From NCBI GenBank assembly GCA_020135845.1, contig JACHTQ010000014.1, forward strand, positions 1 through 37,134: DNA of 37,134 nucleotides. Reading direction: 5' to 3'. The notes beneath the pieces are model-generated. The model was given only the letters and a program-made list of their open reading frames with translations, searched no databases and had not been told where the DNA came from. Shown here piece by piece: positions 16,665 through 24,852 of this stretch. Source of the stretch: Campylobacter sp. W0018. GTDB lineage: Bacteria; Campylobacterota; Campylobacteria; Campylobacterales; Campylobacteraceae. The position numbers and the translations under genes were made by a program. Position 1 is the stretch's first letter; the number at the start of each line of letters is the position of its first letter.

Positions 16665-18712
16665 ACTGTTTTATCCATACCCATTTCAAGATCTAAATTC
16701 TTTATATCCCTGCTATCAAATTTGCTTCTTATGATATCACCTACAAAGAAATTAGCGCTTAAAAGTCCTGCTTTGTTGATATTTTTTTTAAGCTCATGAG
16801 CATTTTCATAAATCGTTTTTCTAAATTCTTTATTTTCAGCCATGATGTTTATATCTATATATTTTTCATGGTTTAAAGAAATTAAAATTTCCAAATCACC
16901 AAGTTTAGCAAATTCGAGTTTTATTTGGGCAAAGAATTTATCTTTTTTACCTCTTCTAAACATAATTTTAGAATCATTAAGATCTTCCCAAGAGAAAGGC
17001 AAATAGGTATTAATAGAATCATTTGCTAAGGAAATAAGCTGATTGATTTCAATTTGAGCCAAAAGCCTATTGGTTTGATTATAAACAGCTTCATTACCTT
17101 CATTTTTGGCTAAATTTGAAATTTGCAAAAGAGTGGATTTGATATCATGATGTAAAGATTCTGCCACATCTTGATCTGTTTTTGGCTTGATTTGGGCTAA
17201 ATCCTTTATAGATAAATCAAGTTTGCGTTCTAAATTTTTTATTTCAGCTTGATTGGTTTTTGTACGTTGAACATGAGGTTCTAATTCCCTTAAGCTTTCA
17301 TTGAGTCTTCTTGAAAGATTACCAAGATCCTTGCTTAGATTTTGCACTTGATCTAGATCTAAATTTTCTACCACAAAGGCTAAATTTTTGACATTATTTT
17401 GCTTGTTAAAAATTTCTTGATTTCTAAAAAGATTTTCTTGATTTTGTGTGTTATTTTGAGGTATTTTTTGCATATTGTTTTCATTTTTGGTTTCAAAAAA
17501 TTTAGCATTTTCTTTAGGAGTGTTTTTTACATTTTCTTGATTTGAGTTATTTTTATTTTTATCTTGAAAATTTTCTATTTCTTTTTCATCTTCTTTGTTT
17601 GTTTTTTGATCATTTAAATGATCATTTTCTTGATCATGATCTTTTGTTTTATGTTCTAATTCGTTATCTTGTACTTGTTTTACTTCGTGAGAATTTTCAT
17701 TTTTAGTTTCATTTTTATCTAAAATAAGGTTTTTTAAAATATCATCTTCATCATGATTGGGCATTTTTAAATTTGATTTTTCTAAAATATTTTTTAAGGT
17801 ATTTTCTAATTTTTCAAAGGCTTTGGCTGTATTTTTTAATATATTTGTATCTTGAATCATTATATTTTCTGGTTTGTTTAAAGCTTTGAAAAAATCATTT
17901 TTTAATTCTTTTATATCTTTTGAAATTTTATAAGCGATATCAATGATTTTATTTTGAGCTAAGCTAGGGTTCTTTGTGATGTAATTTTTAAAATTTTCTA
18001 TTTTAGAGCCTAATTTAAGAAGAGCTTTGAAAGAGCTTTGATTTAAAATTCGCGTATTTTCCTTTTTACTGGTTTGTAATATGTTTTTAAGTTCTTTTAG
18101 GGTTTCTTTTGGGCTTAAATTTGCAGCAGCCAATTGAGCAATTTGGGCACTAAGTTTTTCATTACTTAAGCCTTTTATTGTACTCAAAAGAGAATAAAAA
18201 CTTTTAGGCAGGTTTTCTTCATTTAAAGCATCTTTTAATTTTGCTTCAAAAAATACACCTGAATTTTTAAATAATGGAGCTAGATTATTATTTTTAATTT
18301 CGCTTGCTGGTTTTAAAATTTGATTTAATTTATCTAAAACTTGAGAAAAAACATCATCTTTGGCAAGCTCAGTGCTTAATGTTTTTAATTCATTGGCAAA
18401 ATTGGGAGCTAGGTTTAAATTTTTACTTTGTTTAAGTACAGGTGAATCAGGATTTTTTTGAGAATTGATTTGTTCTAAAAGCTTATTAACAAGTTCTTTA
18501 AGTTTTGTACTAGTTTCGTTTTGTATAAGCTTAGTAATAATCTCTTCATTGCTTGCATCTTTATCTAGCCCTAAATTTTGTTTTAAGGCATTAGAAAGTG
18601 CTTCTTTTGGATTTTCTTTAGAATTTACCTTATCTTTTGTTGGAGTATTATCTAGCTTGATATCATTTTTTTGTGCGTTAGCAATTTGACTTGTAAGCTG
18701 AGTATTAATCAT
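16661..18712 (-). CDS. FliK-like hook-length-control-type protein
   Basis: A 683-residue protein with the FliK-type layout: a helical N-terminal part, a low-complexity centre (about 325-430) very rich in Asn, Lys, Glu, Asp and Gln, and a globular C-terminal domain (about 580-683) with short strands such as FFAQIKLEFAKLGDLEILISL that resembles the FliK/Flg_hook domain. The principal fliK of C. jejuni is elsewhere, so this is a second, FliK-like protein; the assignment is by layout and by coupling to an FlhB-like gene. The ATG overlaps the MFS stop by 8 bp. It would act at the flagellar export apparatus if correct; substrate and role are unproven. Confidence 0.65.
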   Translation of the reverse strand: MINTQLTSQIANAQKNDIKLDNTPTKDKVNSKENPKEALSNALKQNLGLDKDASNEEIITKLIQNETSTKLKELVNKLLEQINSQKNPDSPVLKQSKNLNLAPNFANELKTLSTELAKDDVFSQVLDKLNQILKPASEIKNNNLAPLFKNSGVFFEAKLKDALNEENLPKSFYSLLSTIKGLSNEKLSAQIAQLAAANLSPKETLKELKNILQTSKKENTRILNQSSFKALLKLGSKIENFKNYITKNPSLAQNKIIDIAYKISKDIKELKNDFFKALNKPENIMIQDTNILKNTAKAFEKLENTLKNILEKSNLKMPNHDEDDILKNLILDKNETKNENSHEVKQVQDNELEHKTKDHDQENDHLNDQKTNKEDEKEIENFQDKNKNNSNQENVKNTPKENAKFFETKNENNMQKIPQNNTQNQENLFRNQEIFNKQNNVKNLAFVVENLDLDQVQNLSKDLGNLSRRLNESLRELEPHVQRTKTNQAEIKNLERKLDLSIKDLAQIKPKTDQDVAESLHHDIKSTLLQISNLAKNEGNEAVYNQTNRLLAQIEINQLISLANDSINTYLPFSWEDLNDSKIMFRRGKKDKFFAQIKLEFAKLGDLEILISLNHEKYIDINIMAENKEFRKTIYENAHELKKNINKAGLLSANFFVGDIIRSKFDSRDIKNLDLEMGMDKTV

Positions 18713-19892
18713 CTAACATCACCATATTTCCAGGCTTTTTACTGAATTTTTTACTTAGGATATTAGGTCTATTGATAGTAAAAAGTATTAAAAATCCAAG
18801 CAAAGAAATGTAAAACCAAGTAAAACCCTTTGTGTCAAAATATTGCATCAAAAGACCCAAAATCAAAGGCCCAAATAAAGATCCTAAAGAATAACAAAAA
18901 AGAACGCCGCGTCCTAATTCTACGCCTTTATTTTTGATCACCAAAACATCATTAGCTCTAGCAAGTGCCAAAGCATAGAGGCAAAAAATTCCCATACCTA
19001 GCAAGAAAGATAAACAATATTGAATATACAAACAAGGTTTAAAAAAAACAAAGACAAGCATAGTGAGAAAACCTATGCTTGCACAAGTAATAATGGCAAA
19101 TTTTCTACCTAGTTTATCTGAGATAGTTCCCATGATAGTTTGAGCAAAAAAGCCGCCTAAAATTCCACAAAAAGTAAAATAAGACACAGCTTGATTATCA
19201 AATTTTTGCAAAAGTATAAATAAAGGAGCCATTGAAAAAAAGCCATTTATAAGCATTCCAGCTATAAAACTAGTGATGATAGCCAAAGGCGCGATATCAA
19301 AAACTTTTGGTACGGAAATAGGGCTTGATGTGGGCAAAAGAGGTTCTTTTATCTTGATCAAATTTAGTGGCAACGAAGAAAATAAAATCAAAGCGGCACT
19401 TAAAATAAAAACATTATGCCTACTTAGATCAAGAGCAATGATCAAAGTTCCTATGCCAAAAGAAAGATAAAATACTATTTCATAAAATCCTAGTATTCTT
19501 GAACGTATAGCGTTTTTGCTTTTTTCATTGAGCCAAGATTCTATTACCATTAAAAAGCCATAATAGCAAATGCCTATTAAAAATCTTAAAACAGCCCAAA
19601 AGATGAGATTATTGCTAATAGTATGCAACATAGCTGAAATTCCAAAAATAGCACCAAATAAGCCAAAAGATCGTATATGGCCTATTTTTGAAATAATTTT
19701 ATGCGCGCTTATAGTCCCAATAAGCCCACCGATAAAAAAACAAGAGCTGATAATCCCTACGACCAAAGGACCTTCTCCTCTTTCTTTAAGAACAACGCCG
19801 ATTGAAGTAACAATCAAAGCATTACCAGCAAATAAAAAAGCCATACTGGCAAAAAGTGCTGTCATTGATTTAATAATTTTTTTTGGACTCAT
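18705..19892 (-). CDS. MFS transporter
   Basis: A 395-residue inner-membrane protein with about twelve hydrophobic helices in two halves. The first cytoplasmic loop has GTISAHKIISKIGHIR and the equivalent loop of the second half has GTISDKLGRKF, a clear major-facilitator loop motif. It resembles the YcaD-like group of uncharacterised MFS carriers; substrate unknown. The gene overlaps the end of the upstream membrane-protein gene by 23 bp. I keep the first ATG because it has a weak AAGA site and a Lys-rich start, while the next Met, nine codons on, has no ribosome site. Confidence 0.85.
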   Translation of the reverse strand: MSPKKIIKSMTALFASMAFLFAGNALIVTSIGVVLKERGEGPLVVGIISSCFFIGGLIGTISAHKIISKIGHIRSFGLFGAIFGISAMLHTISNNLIFWAVLRFLIGICYYGFLMVIESWLNEKSKNAIRSRILGFYEIVFYLSFGIGTLIIALDLSRHNVFILSAALILFSSLPLNLIKIKEPLLPTSSPISVPKVFDIAPLAIITSFIAGMLINGFFSMAPLFILLQKFDNQAVSYFTFCGILGGFFAQTIMGTISDKLGRKFAIITCASIGFLTMLVFVFFKPCLYIQYCLSFLLGMGIFCLYALALARANDVLVIKNKGVELGRGVLFCYSLGSLFGPLILGLLMQYFDTKGFTWFYISLLGFLILFTINRPNILSKKFSKKPGNMVMLDD

Positions 19893-20367
19893 ATCTTACA
19901 TACGCAATAAAAATAAAAATACAAATAAGCAAGCTTGAAATTCCACACAAATAGCCAACAATGTGAAGTATTCCTTGTCTGTGTAAAAATAAAAAACCCG
20001 CAACTAAAACCACATAAGCAAAAATTTTTAATAAATTAAAAAATGCTGCAAAAAAATACACTTTATTTTTTATACTAAATTCTAAATCGTCTTTTAGAAT
20101 TGTAAATTTTATATTTTTAGGCAGACTTTTCACTTTTTTGAGAGAAAATAAAAATAAATTTTGATTGATTTTGTATTTTCTTGCTTGAGAATAGATCATT
20201 TTTTTGTAGCTAAGATAAGAAGTTATAATAACCAGCAAAATACTAAAAAACGCTATTTCAAAGCTAAAAAATATATTTAGATTAAAAGGGTTTAAAAATA
20301 AAAAAGATAAAAAAAATATAATATGAATTAAAAATATAATCACAGCAAATGCTTTTTTGTATCGCAT
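19870..20367 (-). CDS. uncharacterised four-helix membrane protein
   Basis: A 165-residue protein with about four membrane helices (roughly 5-27, 33-52, 105-126 and 133-156) and a basic loop between the second and third. I recognise no family. The C. jejuni counterpart (Cj0851c as I recall) has been listed as possibly NssR-regulated, but no intact TTAAC-N4-GTTAA site is visible immediately upstream here. Its ATG overlaps the AtpZ-like stop by one base (TAATG) and its 3' end overlaps the MFS gene by 23 bp. Confidence 0.75.
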   Translation of the reverse strand: MRYKKAFAVIIFLIHIIFFLSFLFLNPFNLNIFFSFEIAFFSILLVIITSYLSYKKMIYSQARKYKINQNLFLFSLKKVKSLPKNIKFTILKDDLEFSIKNKVYFFAAFFNLLKIFAYVVLVAGFLFLHRQGILHIVGYLCGISSLLICIFIFIAYVRYESKKNY

Positions 20368-20648
20368 TATTTATTTTTCTCTTTTTGGATAATTTCTTTT
20401 ACTAATTCATCACGTTTTTCAAATTCCTCATAGCTTTTCACTTGTTTTTTATAGGCTTTATAAACGTTGAGTATTGCACCAGAAATTCCCCAAAAAACCC
20501 CAAGCCAAAATAGCCAAGGATAAGGGGTAAATTTTTTGAGTAAATATCCAATACCAATACCAATTAAAACAGCAATAACCATAGAAATTCCAAGGCTTAA
20601 GCCATCGGCAGCTTCTATGGTTTTGTGGATGATTTTTTTTCTGTTCAT
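20367..20648 (-). CDS. AtpZ/AtpI-like small membrane protein
   Basis: A 93-residue protein with two membrane helices; the first runs through [21 protein letters not shown] and the second through [24 protein letters not shown]. This spacing and the GIGIGYLL motif fit the AtpZ/AtpI family, which in other bacteria assists ATP synthase assembly or forms a Mg2+/Ca2+ path. It is not beside the atp operon here, but lies between hemL and a membrane-protein gene. It overlaps hemL by 4 bp (ATGA). Confidence 0.8.
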   Translation of the reverse strand: MNRKKIIHKTIEAADGLSLGISMVIAVLIGIGIGYLLKKFTPYPWLFWLGVFWGISGAILNVYKAYKKQVKSYEEFEKRDELVKEIIQKEKNK

Positions 20649-21919
20649 AGGTGTTTAAAGCTTTCTTTTACTGCTTCTAAGGTGGTGTCGATCATTTTAT
20701 TGTTCATTTTAGAGCAAATAAAACCCGTTTCAAATTGAGAAGGAGCAAGATAAATTCCATTTTTAAGCATTTTTTGGTGGAATTTTGAAAAAAGTTTAAG
20801 ATCTGATTTTAAAGCATCTTGATAATTTTCAACCGGCTTTTCTGTGAAAAAATAACCGAACATAGAGCCAACATAGCAAGTTTGCAAAGGAATTCCTTTT
20901 TCAGAAGCTAATTTTTTCATACCATGGGTTAATTTTTTAGCCAACTTAGCTAATTTTTCATAAAGATCTTTTTTCTTTTTTGCTTTAGAAATACTAGCAA
21001 TTCCTGCTGCCATAGCTAAAGGATTTCCGCTTAAAGTTCCAGCTTGATAAACCCCACCTAAAGGACTTAAAATATCCATAATTTCAGCTCTAGCCGCAAA
21101 AGCTGCTGCTGGTAATCCACCACCAATAACCTTTCCAAAAGTGACAATATCAGCTTTAATATGATTCACCCCATAAGATCCAAGATATGAAGCTCTATAA
21201 CCACTCATAACTTCATCAAAAATAAGTAAAGTTTGATTTGCTTTGCAAATTTGCACCAACTCTTCTAAAAATTCTTGTTTAGCTGGTACTAAGCCCATAT
21301 TTCCAGCTATAGGTTCTATGATAACACAAGCGATATCTTGATGTTGTTTAAAAAGTTCTTTGACGCTTTGAATGTCATTGTATTTTGCAACTAAAGTAAA
21401 TTGCGCGATTTCATTTAACACCCCTAAAGAACTTGGAGTATTAAAGGTAGCAGCGCCACTTCCAGCACTCACTAGTAAAGAATCCGAATGTCCGTGATAA
21501 CACCCTTCAAATTTTAATATTTTATCTTTTTTTGTAAATCCACGTGCAAGGCGAATCGCACTCATTGTTGCTTCTGTTCCGCTATTGACAAAACGGATTT
21601 TATCTAAATGTGGAAAATCTGATAAAACCAAATTTGCAAGTTCAGTTTCTAATAAAGTAGGGGCTCCAAAACTTGATCCCTTTTTAAGAGCATTTTGACA
21701 AACCTTTTGAATATCTTTATCACAATGACCAAAAAGCAAAGGCCCCCAACTTTGCACATAGTCAATATAAGATTTTCCCTCAATGTCAATAACATAAGCA
21801 CCCTTACCATGATCGATAAATCTAGGCTCACTTTCTACATTACTAAAGGCTCTAACTGGTGAATTTACACCGCCTGCTATGATTTTACATGCTTGTTCAA
21901 AAGCTTTTTTATTTGTCAT
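20645..21919 (-). CDS. hemL: glutamate-1-semialdehyde 2,1-aminomutase
   Basis: PLP enzyme of the C5 heme pathway converting glutamate-1-semialdehyde to 5-aminolevulinate. At 424 residues it has normal length. Visible features are the N-terminal [10 protein letters not shown] (16-25), [15 protein letters not shown] (112-126), YHGH (141-144), FDEVMSGYR (234-242) and the PLP Lys263 in [10 protein letters not shown]. Its start lies 11 bp inside the upstream cytochrome gene and its stop overlaps the AtpZ-like gene, so it is part of a long minus-strand transcript. Its place next to a cytochrome c gene fits heme supply. Confidence 0.97.
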   Translation of the reverse strand: MTNKKAFEQACKIIAGGVNSPVRAFSNVESEPRFIDHGKGAYVIDIEGKSYIDYVQSWGPLLFGHCDKDIQKVCQNALKKGSSFGAPTLLETELANLVLSDFPHLDKIRFVNSGTEATMSAIRLARGFTKKDKILKFEGCYHGHSDSLLVSAGSGAATFNTPSSLGVLNEIAQFTLVAKYNDIQSVKELFKQHQDIACVIIEPIAGNMGLVPAKQEFLEELVQICKANQTLLIFDEVMSGYRASYLGSYGVNHIKADIVTFGKVIGGGLPAAAFAARAEIMDILSPLGGVYQAGTLSGNPLAMAAGIASISKAKKKKDLYEKLAKLAKKLTHGMKKLASEKGIPLQTCYVGSMFGYFFTEKPVENYQDALKSDLKLFSKFHQKMLKNGIYLAPSQFETGFICSKMNNKMIDTTLEAVKESFKHL

Positions 21920-22295
21920 TTTTCACTCCTTTGGTATTTATGGATTGTTGTTTTTTATTTTTATTAAATTGGCTAATGTAATTATACAAGCTTATAATTT
22001 CTTCATTGGTTAATGAATAATTTGGCATAATGGATTTAGCGTTTTTAATTTGGTTGAGTGAGTTTTTAAATTTTTCAAAACTAAGGTTTTGAATGCTTGG
22101 AATTTTATAAGGCGTTTTAATCCCTTTTTTTAGATAATATCCTAAAATTTGCTCACTTCCGTCATTTCCATGACATTTTTTACAACTGATTCCTCTAGGA
22201 TTTTCATAAAGCATTTTAGCGTATTCTCTTGGGGTGATAAAATCAGAACCAAAAAGAGTGAGGGTTGTGAATAAAAACGTTATAAGAATTTTCAA
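21909..22295 (-). CDS. periplasmic monoheme cytochrome c
   Basis: A 128-residue protein with a signal peptide ([16 protein letters not shown]) and one heme-attachment motif CKKCH around residues 38-42; the sixth ligand is probably Met in SIMPNYSLT. It looks like a class I cytochrome c, small and soluble in the periplasm. The redox partner is unknown. The start codon is TTG with AAGG upstream; no ATG is available. It is the first gene of the hemL run and diverges from folD. Confidence 0.87.
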   Translation of the reverse strand: MKILITFLFTTLTLFGSDFITPREYAKMLYENPRGISCKKCHGNDGSEQILGYYLKKGIKTPYKIPSIQNLSFEKFKNSLNQIKNAKSIMPNYSLTNEEIISLYNYISQFNKNKKQQSINTKGVKNDK

Positions 22296-22324
22296 AATTT
22301 AACCTTGCTAATGAAATTTTAATA

Positions 22325-22333
22325 TGATACAAT
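22325..22333 (+). promoter_or_regulatory. extended -10 promoter of folD-lepP
   Basis: TGATACAAT is an extended -10 with one change from TATAAT. Transcription would begin near 22340, and the folD ATG at 22375 is preceded by AAAGGAAA. Confidence 0.55.
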
Positions 22334-22374
22334 TTTTACTTTAAAAAAGTAATAAAATTTTATAAAGGAAAGTA

Positions 22375-23223
22375 ATGATTTTGCTTGACGGTAAAGCCTT
22401 AAGTTTGAAAATCAAAGAAGAGCTTAAAGAAAAAAATCAAATGCTTAAGGAACAGGGTATGCAAGCTTGTCTTGCTGTGATTTTGGTTGGCAACAATCCT
22501 GCAAGTCAAACTTATGTTAATTCCAAAGCTAAAGCTTGTGAAGCATGTGGAATTAAGTCTTTGGTATATCATCTTGATGAAAATACAACCCAAAATGAAC
22601 TTTTAGCACTCATTAATACTTTAAATTACGATGATAGTGTACATGGAATTTTAGTGCAGCTGCCTTTACCAAGTCATATTAATAAAAATTTAATTTTAGA
22701 AAGCATCATAAGCAGTAAAGATGTGGATGGTTTTCATCCTATCAATGTAGGATATTTAAATTTAGGCTTAGAAAGTGGATTTTTACCTTGCACTCCGCTT
22801 GGGGTTATGAAGCTTTTAAAATCTTATGAAATCAATTTAGAAGGTTTAGATGTAGTTATTATAGGAGAATCAAATATAGTCGGACGCCCTATGGCTACGA
22901 TGTTTTTAAATGCTGGTGCGACGGTGAGTATTTGTCATATTAAAACAAAAGATTTAAAAATATACACTCAAAAAGCTGATTTAATTGTGGTAGCGGCTGG
23001 GTGTGTGAATTTATTACGTTCTGATATGATAAAAGAAGGAGTGATTATTGTAGATGTTGGGATCAATCGCCTTGATGATGGTAGAATAGTAGGTGATGTT
23101 GATTTTGAAAATGTTTCAAAAAAAGCAAGTTTTATCACCCCAGTTCCTGGAGGAGTTGGGCCAATGACTATTGCTATGCTTTTAGAAAATACGGTAAGAT
23201 CGGCCAAAAATAGATTAAAATAG
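22375..23223 (+). CDS. folD: bifunctional methylenetetrahydrofolate dehydrogenase/cyclohydrolase
   Basis: One-carbon enzyme interconverting methylene-, methenyl- and 10-formyl-tetrahydrofolate with NADP. The 282-residue protein is complete: the catalytic Lys lies in TYVNSKAKAC near 53-62, QLPLPSHIN follows around 102, the NADP loop IGESNIVGRP around 165, and the C-terminal PGGVGPMTIAMLLENT. It has a good ribosome site and is followed after 8 bp by lepP, so the two are co-transcribed. Confidence 0.97.
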   Translation: MILLDGKALSLKIKEELKEKNQMLKEQGMQACLAVILVGNNPASQTYVNSKAKACEACGIKSLVYHLDENTTQNELLALINTLNYDDSVHGILVQLPLPSHINKNLILESIISSKDVDGFHPINVGYLNLGLESGFLPCTPLGVMKLLKSYEINLEGLDVVIIGESNIVGRPMATMFLNAGATVSICHIKTKDLKIYTQKADLIVVAAGCVNLLRSDMIKEGVIIVDVGINRLDDGRIVGDVDFENVSKKASFITPVPGGVGPMTIAMLLENTVRSAKNRLK

Positions 23224-23231
23224 GAAAATTC

Positions 23232-24083
23232 ATGATTTTTTTTAAAAAACTTTATAGATTTTGTCAGTCTTGGACTGGGACGGTTATTATTGTTCTTTTG
23301 GTTATGTTTTTCTTTATGCAGGCTTTTGTAATTCCTAGTGGTTCTATGAAAAATACCTTATTGATACATGATTTTTTATTTGTGAAAAAATTCAGTTATG
23401 GTATCCCAACTCCACATATTCCTTGGTTAGAAATTCCTGTTTTGCCAGATTTTAACAAAAATGGTCATTTAATCGCAGGATCAGGGCCAAAAAGAGGAGA
23501 TATAGTGGTTTTTAGATATCCTAGAAATATAAAACAGCATTTTGTCAAACGTTGTGTTGGAGTAGGGGGGGATAAGATAGTTTATGCAAATAAAGCCCTT
23601 TATGTAAGAATGCATGAGGGCGATGAATTTATGCGTTCTCATTATCCCAAAGATTTGGTTAAGCTTGGCGGGGAAATTTATGTTAAAGAACCTTATAAAG
23701 AAAAAGGAATTCATTACGATCTAAAAAAAGATATAGAAAGTGATATATTGGCACATTTTGCCATAAATGATTTTGCTATGTCACCAACTTATTTTAAAGA
23801 ACTTGGAGATCAAGTAGGCTTTAGCGGTGGAAATGCTTATGTTTTTGAAGTCCCTAAAGATGAATATTTTATGATGGGGGATAATAGAGATTATTCTTAT
23901 GACAGTCGTTTTTGGGGAAGTGTTCCTTATAAATTTATAGAAGGAGAGCCTTGGTTTGTGTATTTTTCTTGGGATGATAATAAAGACATTATTAGATGGG
24001 AAAGAATAGGAAGAAGTGTTGAGACTTTAGAAAATAACGATGCTTATATTCACGACTATGATGAAAATGACACTTTAGGTTAA
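23232..24083 (+). CDS. lepP: signal peptidase I
   Basis: Membrane-bound serine protease that removes Sec and Tat signal peptides on the periplasmic side. The 283-residue protein has an N-terminal membrane helix (about 17-34) followed by the nucleophile motif PSGSMKNT with Ser38, the general base Lys106 in FVKRCVG, and GDNRDYSYDSRFWG near the end. The central insertion (about 110-205) is long, as in other epsilonproteobacterial LepB proteins. It follows folD by 8 bp. A perfect 12-bp hairpin begins 7 bp after the stop. The symbol lepP follows C. jejuni usage; lepB elsewhere. Confidence 0.95.
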   Translation: MIFFKKLYRFCQSWTGTVIIVLLVMFFFMQAFVIPSGSMKNTLLIHDFLFVKKFSYGIPTPHIPWLEIPVLPDFNKNGHLIAGSGPKRGDIVVFRYPRNIKQHFVKRCVGVGGDKIVYANKALYVRMHEGDEFMRSHYPKDLVKLGGEIYVKEPYKEKGIHYDLKKDIESDILAHFAINDFAMSPTYFKELGDQVGFSGGNAYVFEVPKDEYFMMGDNRDYSYDSRFWGSVPYKFIEGEPWFVYFSWDDNKDIIRWERIGRSVETLENNDAYIHDYDENDTLG

Positions 24084-24090
24084 ACAATAA

Positions 24091-24118
24091 ATTGAAAATT
24101 TCTAAAGAAATTTTCAAT
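24091..24118 (+). terminator. hairpin after lepP, probable transcription end
   Basis: ATTGAAAATTTC and GAAATTTTCAAT form a perfect 12-bp stem around the loop TAAA, seven bases after the lepP stop. The stem is AT-rich and the following ACCTTTACT is only weakly U-rich, so it may stall or process RNA rather than act as a strong intrinsic terminator. Confidence 0.45.
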
Positions 24119-24463
24119 ACCTTTACTCTGCAATAAAAATTCAAAAATTTGTATCTTTGTTAAAATTAAAAATTATTCTTAAAAACGTTTTTTGTTTTGA
24201 GTGCAAATATTTAAGCATTATAATATAATTTTGATTATAGGTAATTAGATTACAATATAAATTAAAAGTTATTCTAAATGATCTTTGTAAATTTCTTTAT
24301 TTTTATATAAAATATATTTTAAGTCAAATTTAGTATATTGATTACATTACTTTTTTAGTTGTTTTTATGTTACTCGTAATTGTTTTTTAATAACATGCTA
24401 AAATAATAAATTTTATTTATTCAAATTATAAAAAAAATTAATTTTATAATTTTAATTATTTTT

Positions 24464-24472
24464 TGCTATAAT
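24464..24472 (+). promoter_or_regulatory. orphan extended -10 promoter
   Basis: TGCTATAAT is a perfect extended -10 embedded in T-rich DNA. Transcription would begin near 24479, directly before a 10-bp stem hairpin at 24481-24506. No open reading frame follows, so it is a candidate small-RNA promoter. Confidence 0.45.
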
Positions 24473-24480
24473 TTCAATTA

Positions 24481-24506
24481 TCTTTAAATAATAAAATATT
24501 TAAAGA
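24481..24506 (+). repeat. inverted repeat just after an orphan promoter
   Basis: TCTTTAAATA and TATTTAAAGA form a perfect 10-bp stem with the loop ATAAAA. It would be the 5' stem-loop of any transcript from the preceding promoter. Being all A/T apart from one pair at its base, it is weak and could occur by chance in DNA of this composition. Confidence 0.4.
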
Positions 24507-24608
24507 TATAAACATCTTTCAAAGAGTAAGTTTAAAGCTAAATTAGTTTCCTTGACTTCATCTTTCACTCTTTTAGCTTTAGATTAATCATTCTAAATTA
24601 AAGTTTGG

Positions 24609-24639
24609 TTTTTAGCAATATTGTTTTTTAGCAATATTG
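24609..24639. repeat. tandem duplication of 15 bases
   Basis: TTTTTAGCAATATTG occurs at 24609-24623 and again at 24625-24639, a period of 16. Each copy contains CAATATTG, which is itself palindromic. No gene is nearby except tRNA-Gly. Confidence 0.7.
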
Positions 24640-24732
24640 CTAATTCTTTATTTAAAAATAATCATATTTTTTTAATTGTTAAAAAATAGGATATAGGATA
24701 AATTATATTAAATTTTTAAGAAAGAATCAAAG

Positions 24733-24807
24733 TGGAGCGGGAAACGAGATTCGAACTCGCGACCCCAACCTTGGCAAGGTTGTGCTCTACCCCTGAGCTA
24801 TTCCCGC
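24733..24807 (-). tRNA. tRNA-Gly (anticodon GCC)
   Basis: The 75-base cloverleaf includes an encoded CCA. The acceptor stem pairs GCGGGAA with TTCCCGC and has the glycine-typical U discriminator. The anticodon arm is CAACC-TTGCCAA-GGTTG with anticodon GCC, and the T loop is TTCGAAT. It reads GGC and GGU codons. A near-consensus promoter lies directly upstream. Confidence 0.97.
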
Positions 24808-24820
24808 AAGTAAAAGCGAA

Positions 24821-24849
24821 ATTGTAATAAATTTTTTATTCTTTGTCAA
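24821..24849 (-). promoter_or_regulatory. consensus -35/-10 promoter of tRNA-Gly
   Basis: On the minus strand TTGACA (24849-24844) and TACAAT (24826-24821) are separated by exactly 17 bases. Transcription would start near 24814, seven bases before the mature tRNA. A full -35 box is uncommon in Campylobacter promoters and suits a stable RNA gene. Confidence 0.75.
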
Positions 24850-24852
24850 GAA

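Larger units (their letters stand above)
24119..24732. other. gene-free stretch with a lone promoter and repeats
   Basis: About 610 bases without a credible coding sequence on either strand. They contain a perfect extended -10 (24464-24472) not followed by a gene, a 10-bp stem hairpin (24481-24506), a pair of 9-base inverted segments AAAGCTAAA/TTTAGCTTT, and two tandem 15-base repeats (24609-24639). The stretch lies between lepP and the 3' end of tRNA-Gly. It may hold a small RNA; nothing more can be supported. Confidence 0.5.

Noticed and set aside
17430..17700. Repeated TTCTTGATTT/ATTTTCTTGA patterns in the FliK-like gene
   Set aside because: They reflect the Gln/Glu/Asn-rich low-complexity protein segment rather than a DNA repeat element.
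19570..19938. 122-codon + strand frame opposite the MFS transporter
   Set aside because: It is antisense to membrane-helix codons, which give long open frames on the other strand; composition is not protein-like.
24481..24640. CRISPR-like repeats in the noncoding stretch
   Set aside because: There are only two short copies with one-base spacing; no repeat-spacer pattern and no cas genes.
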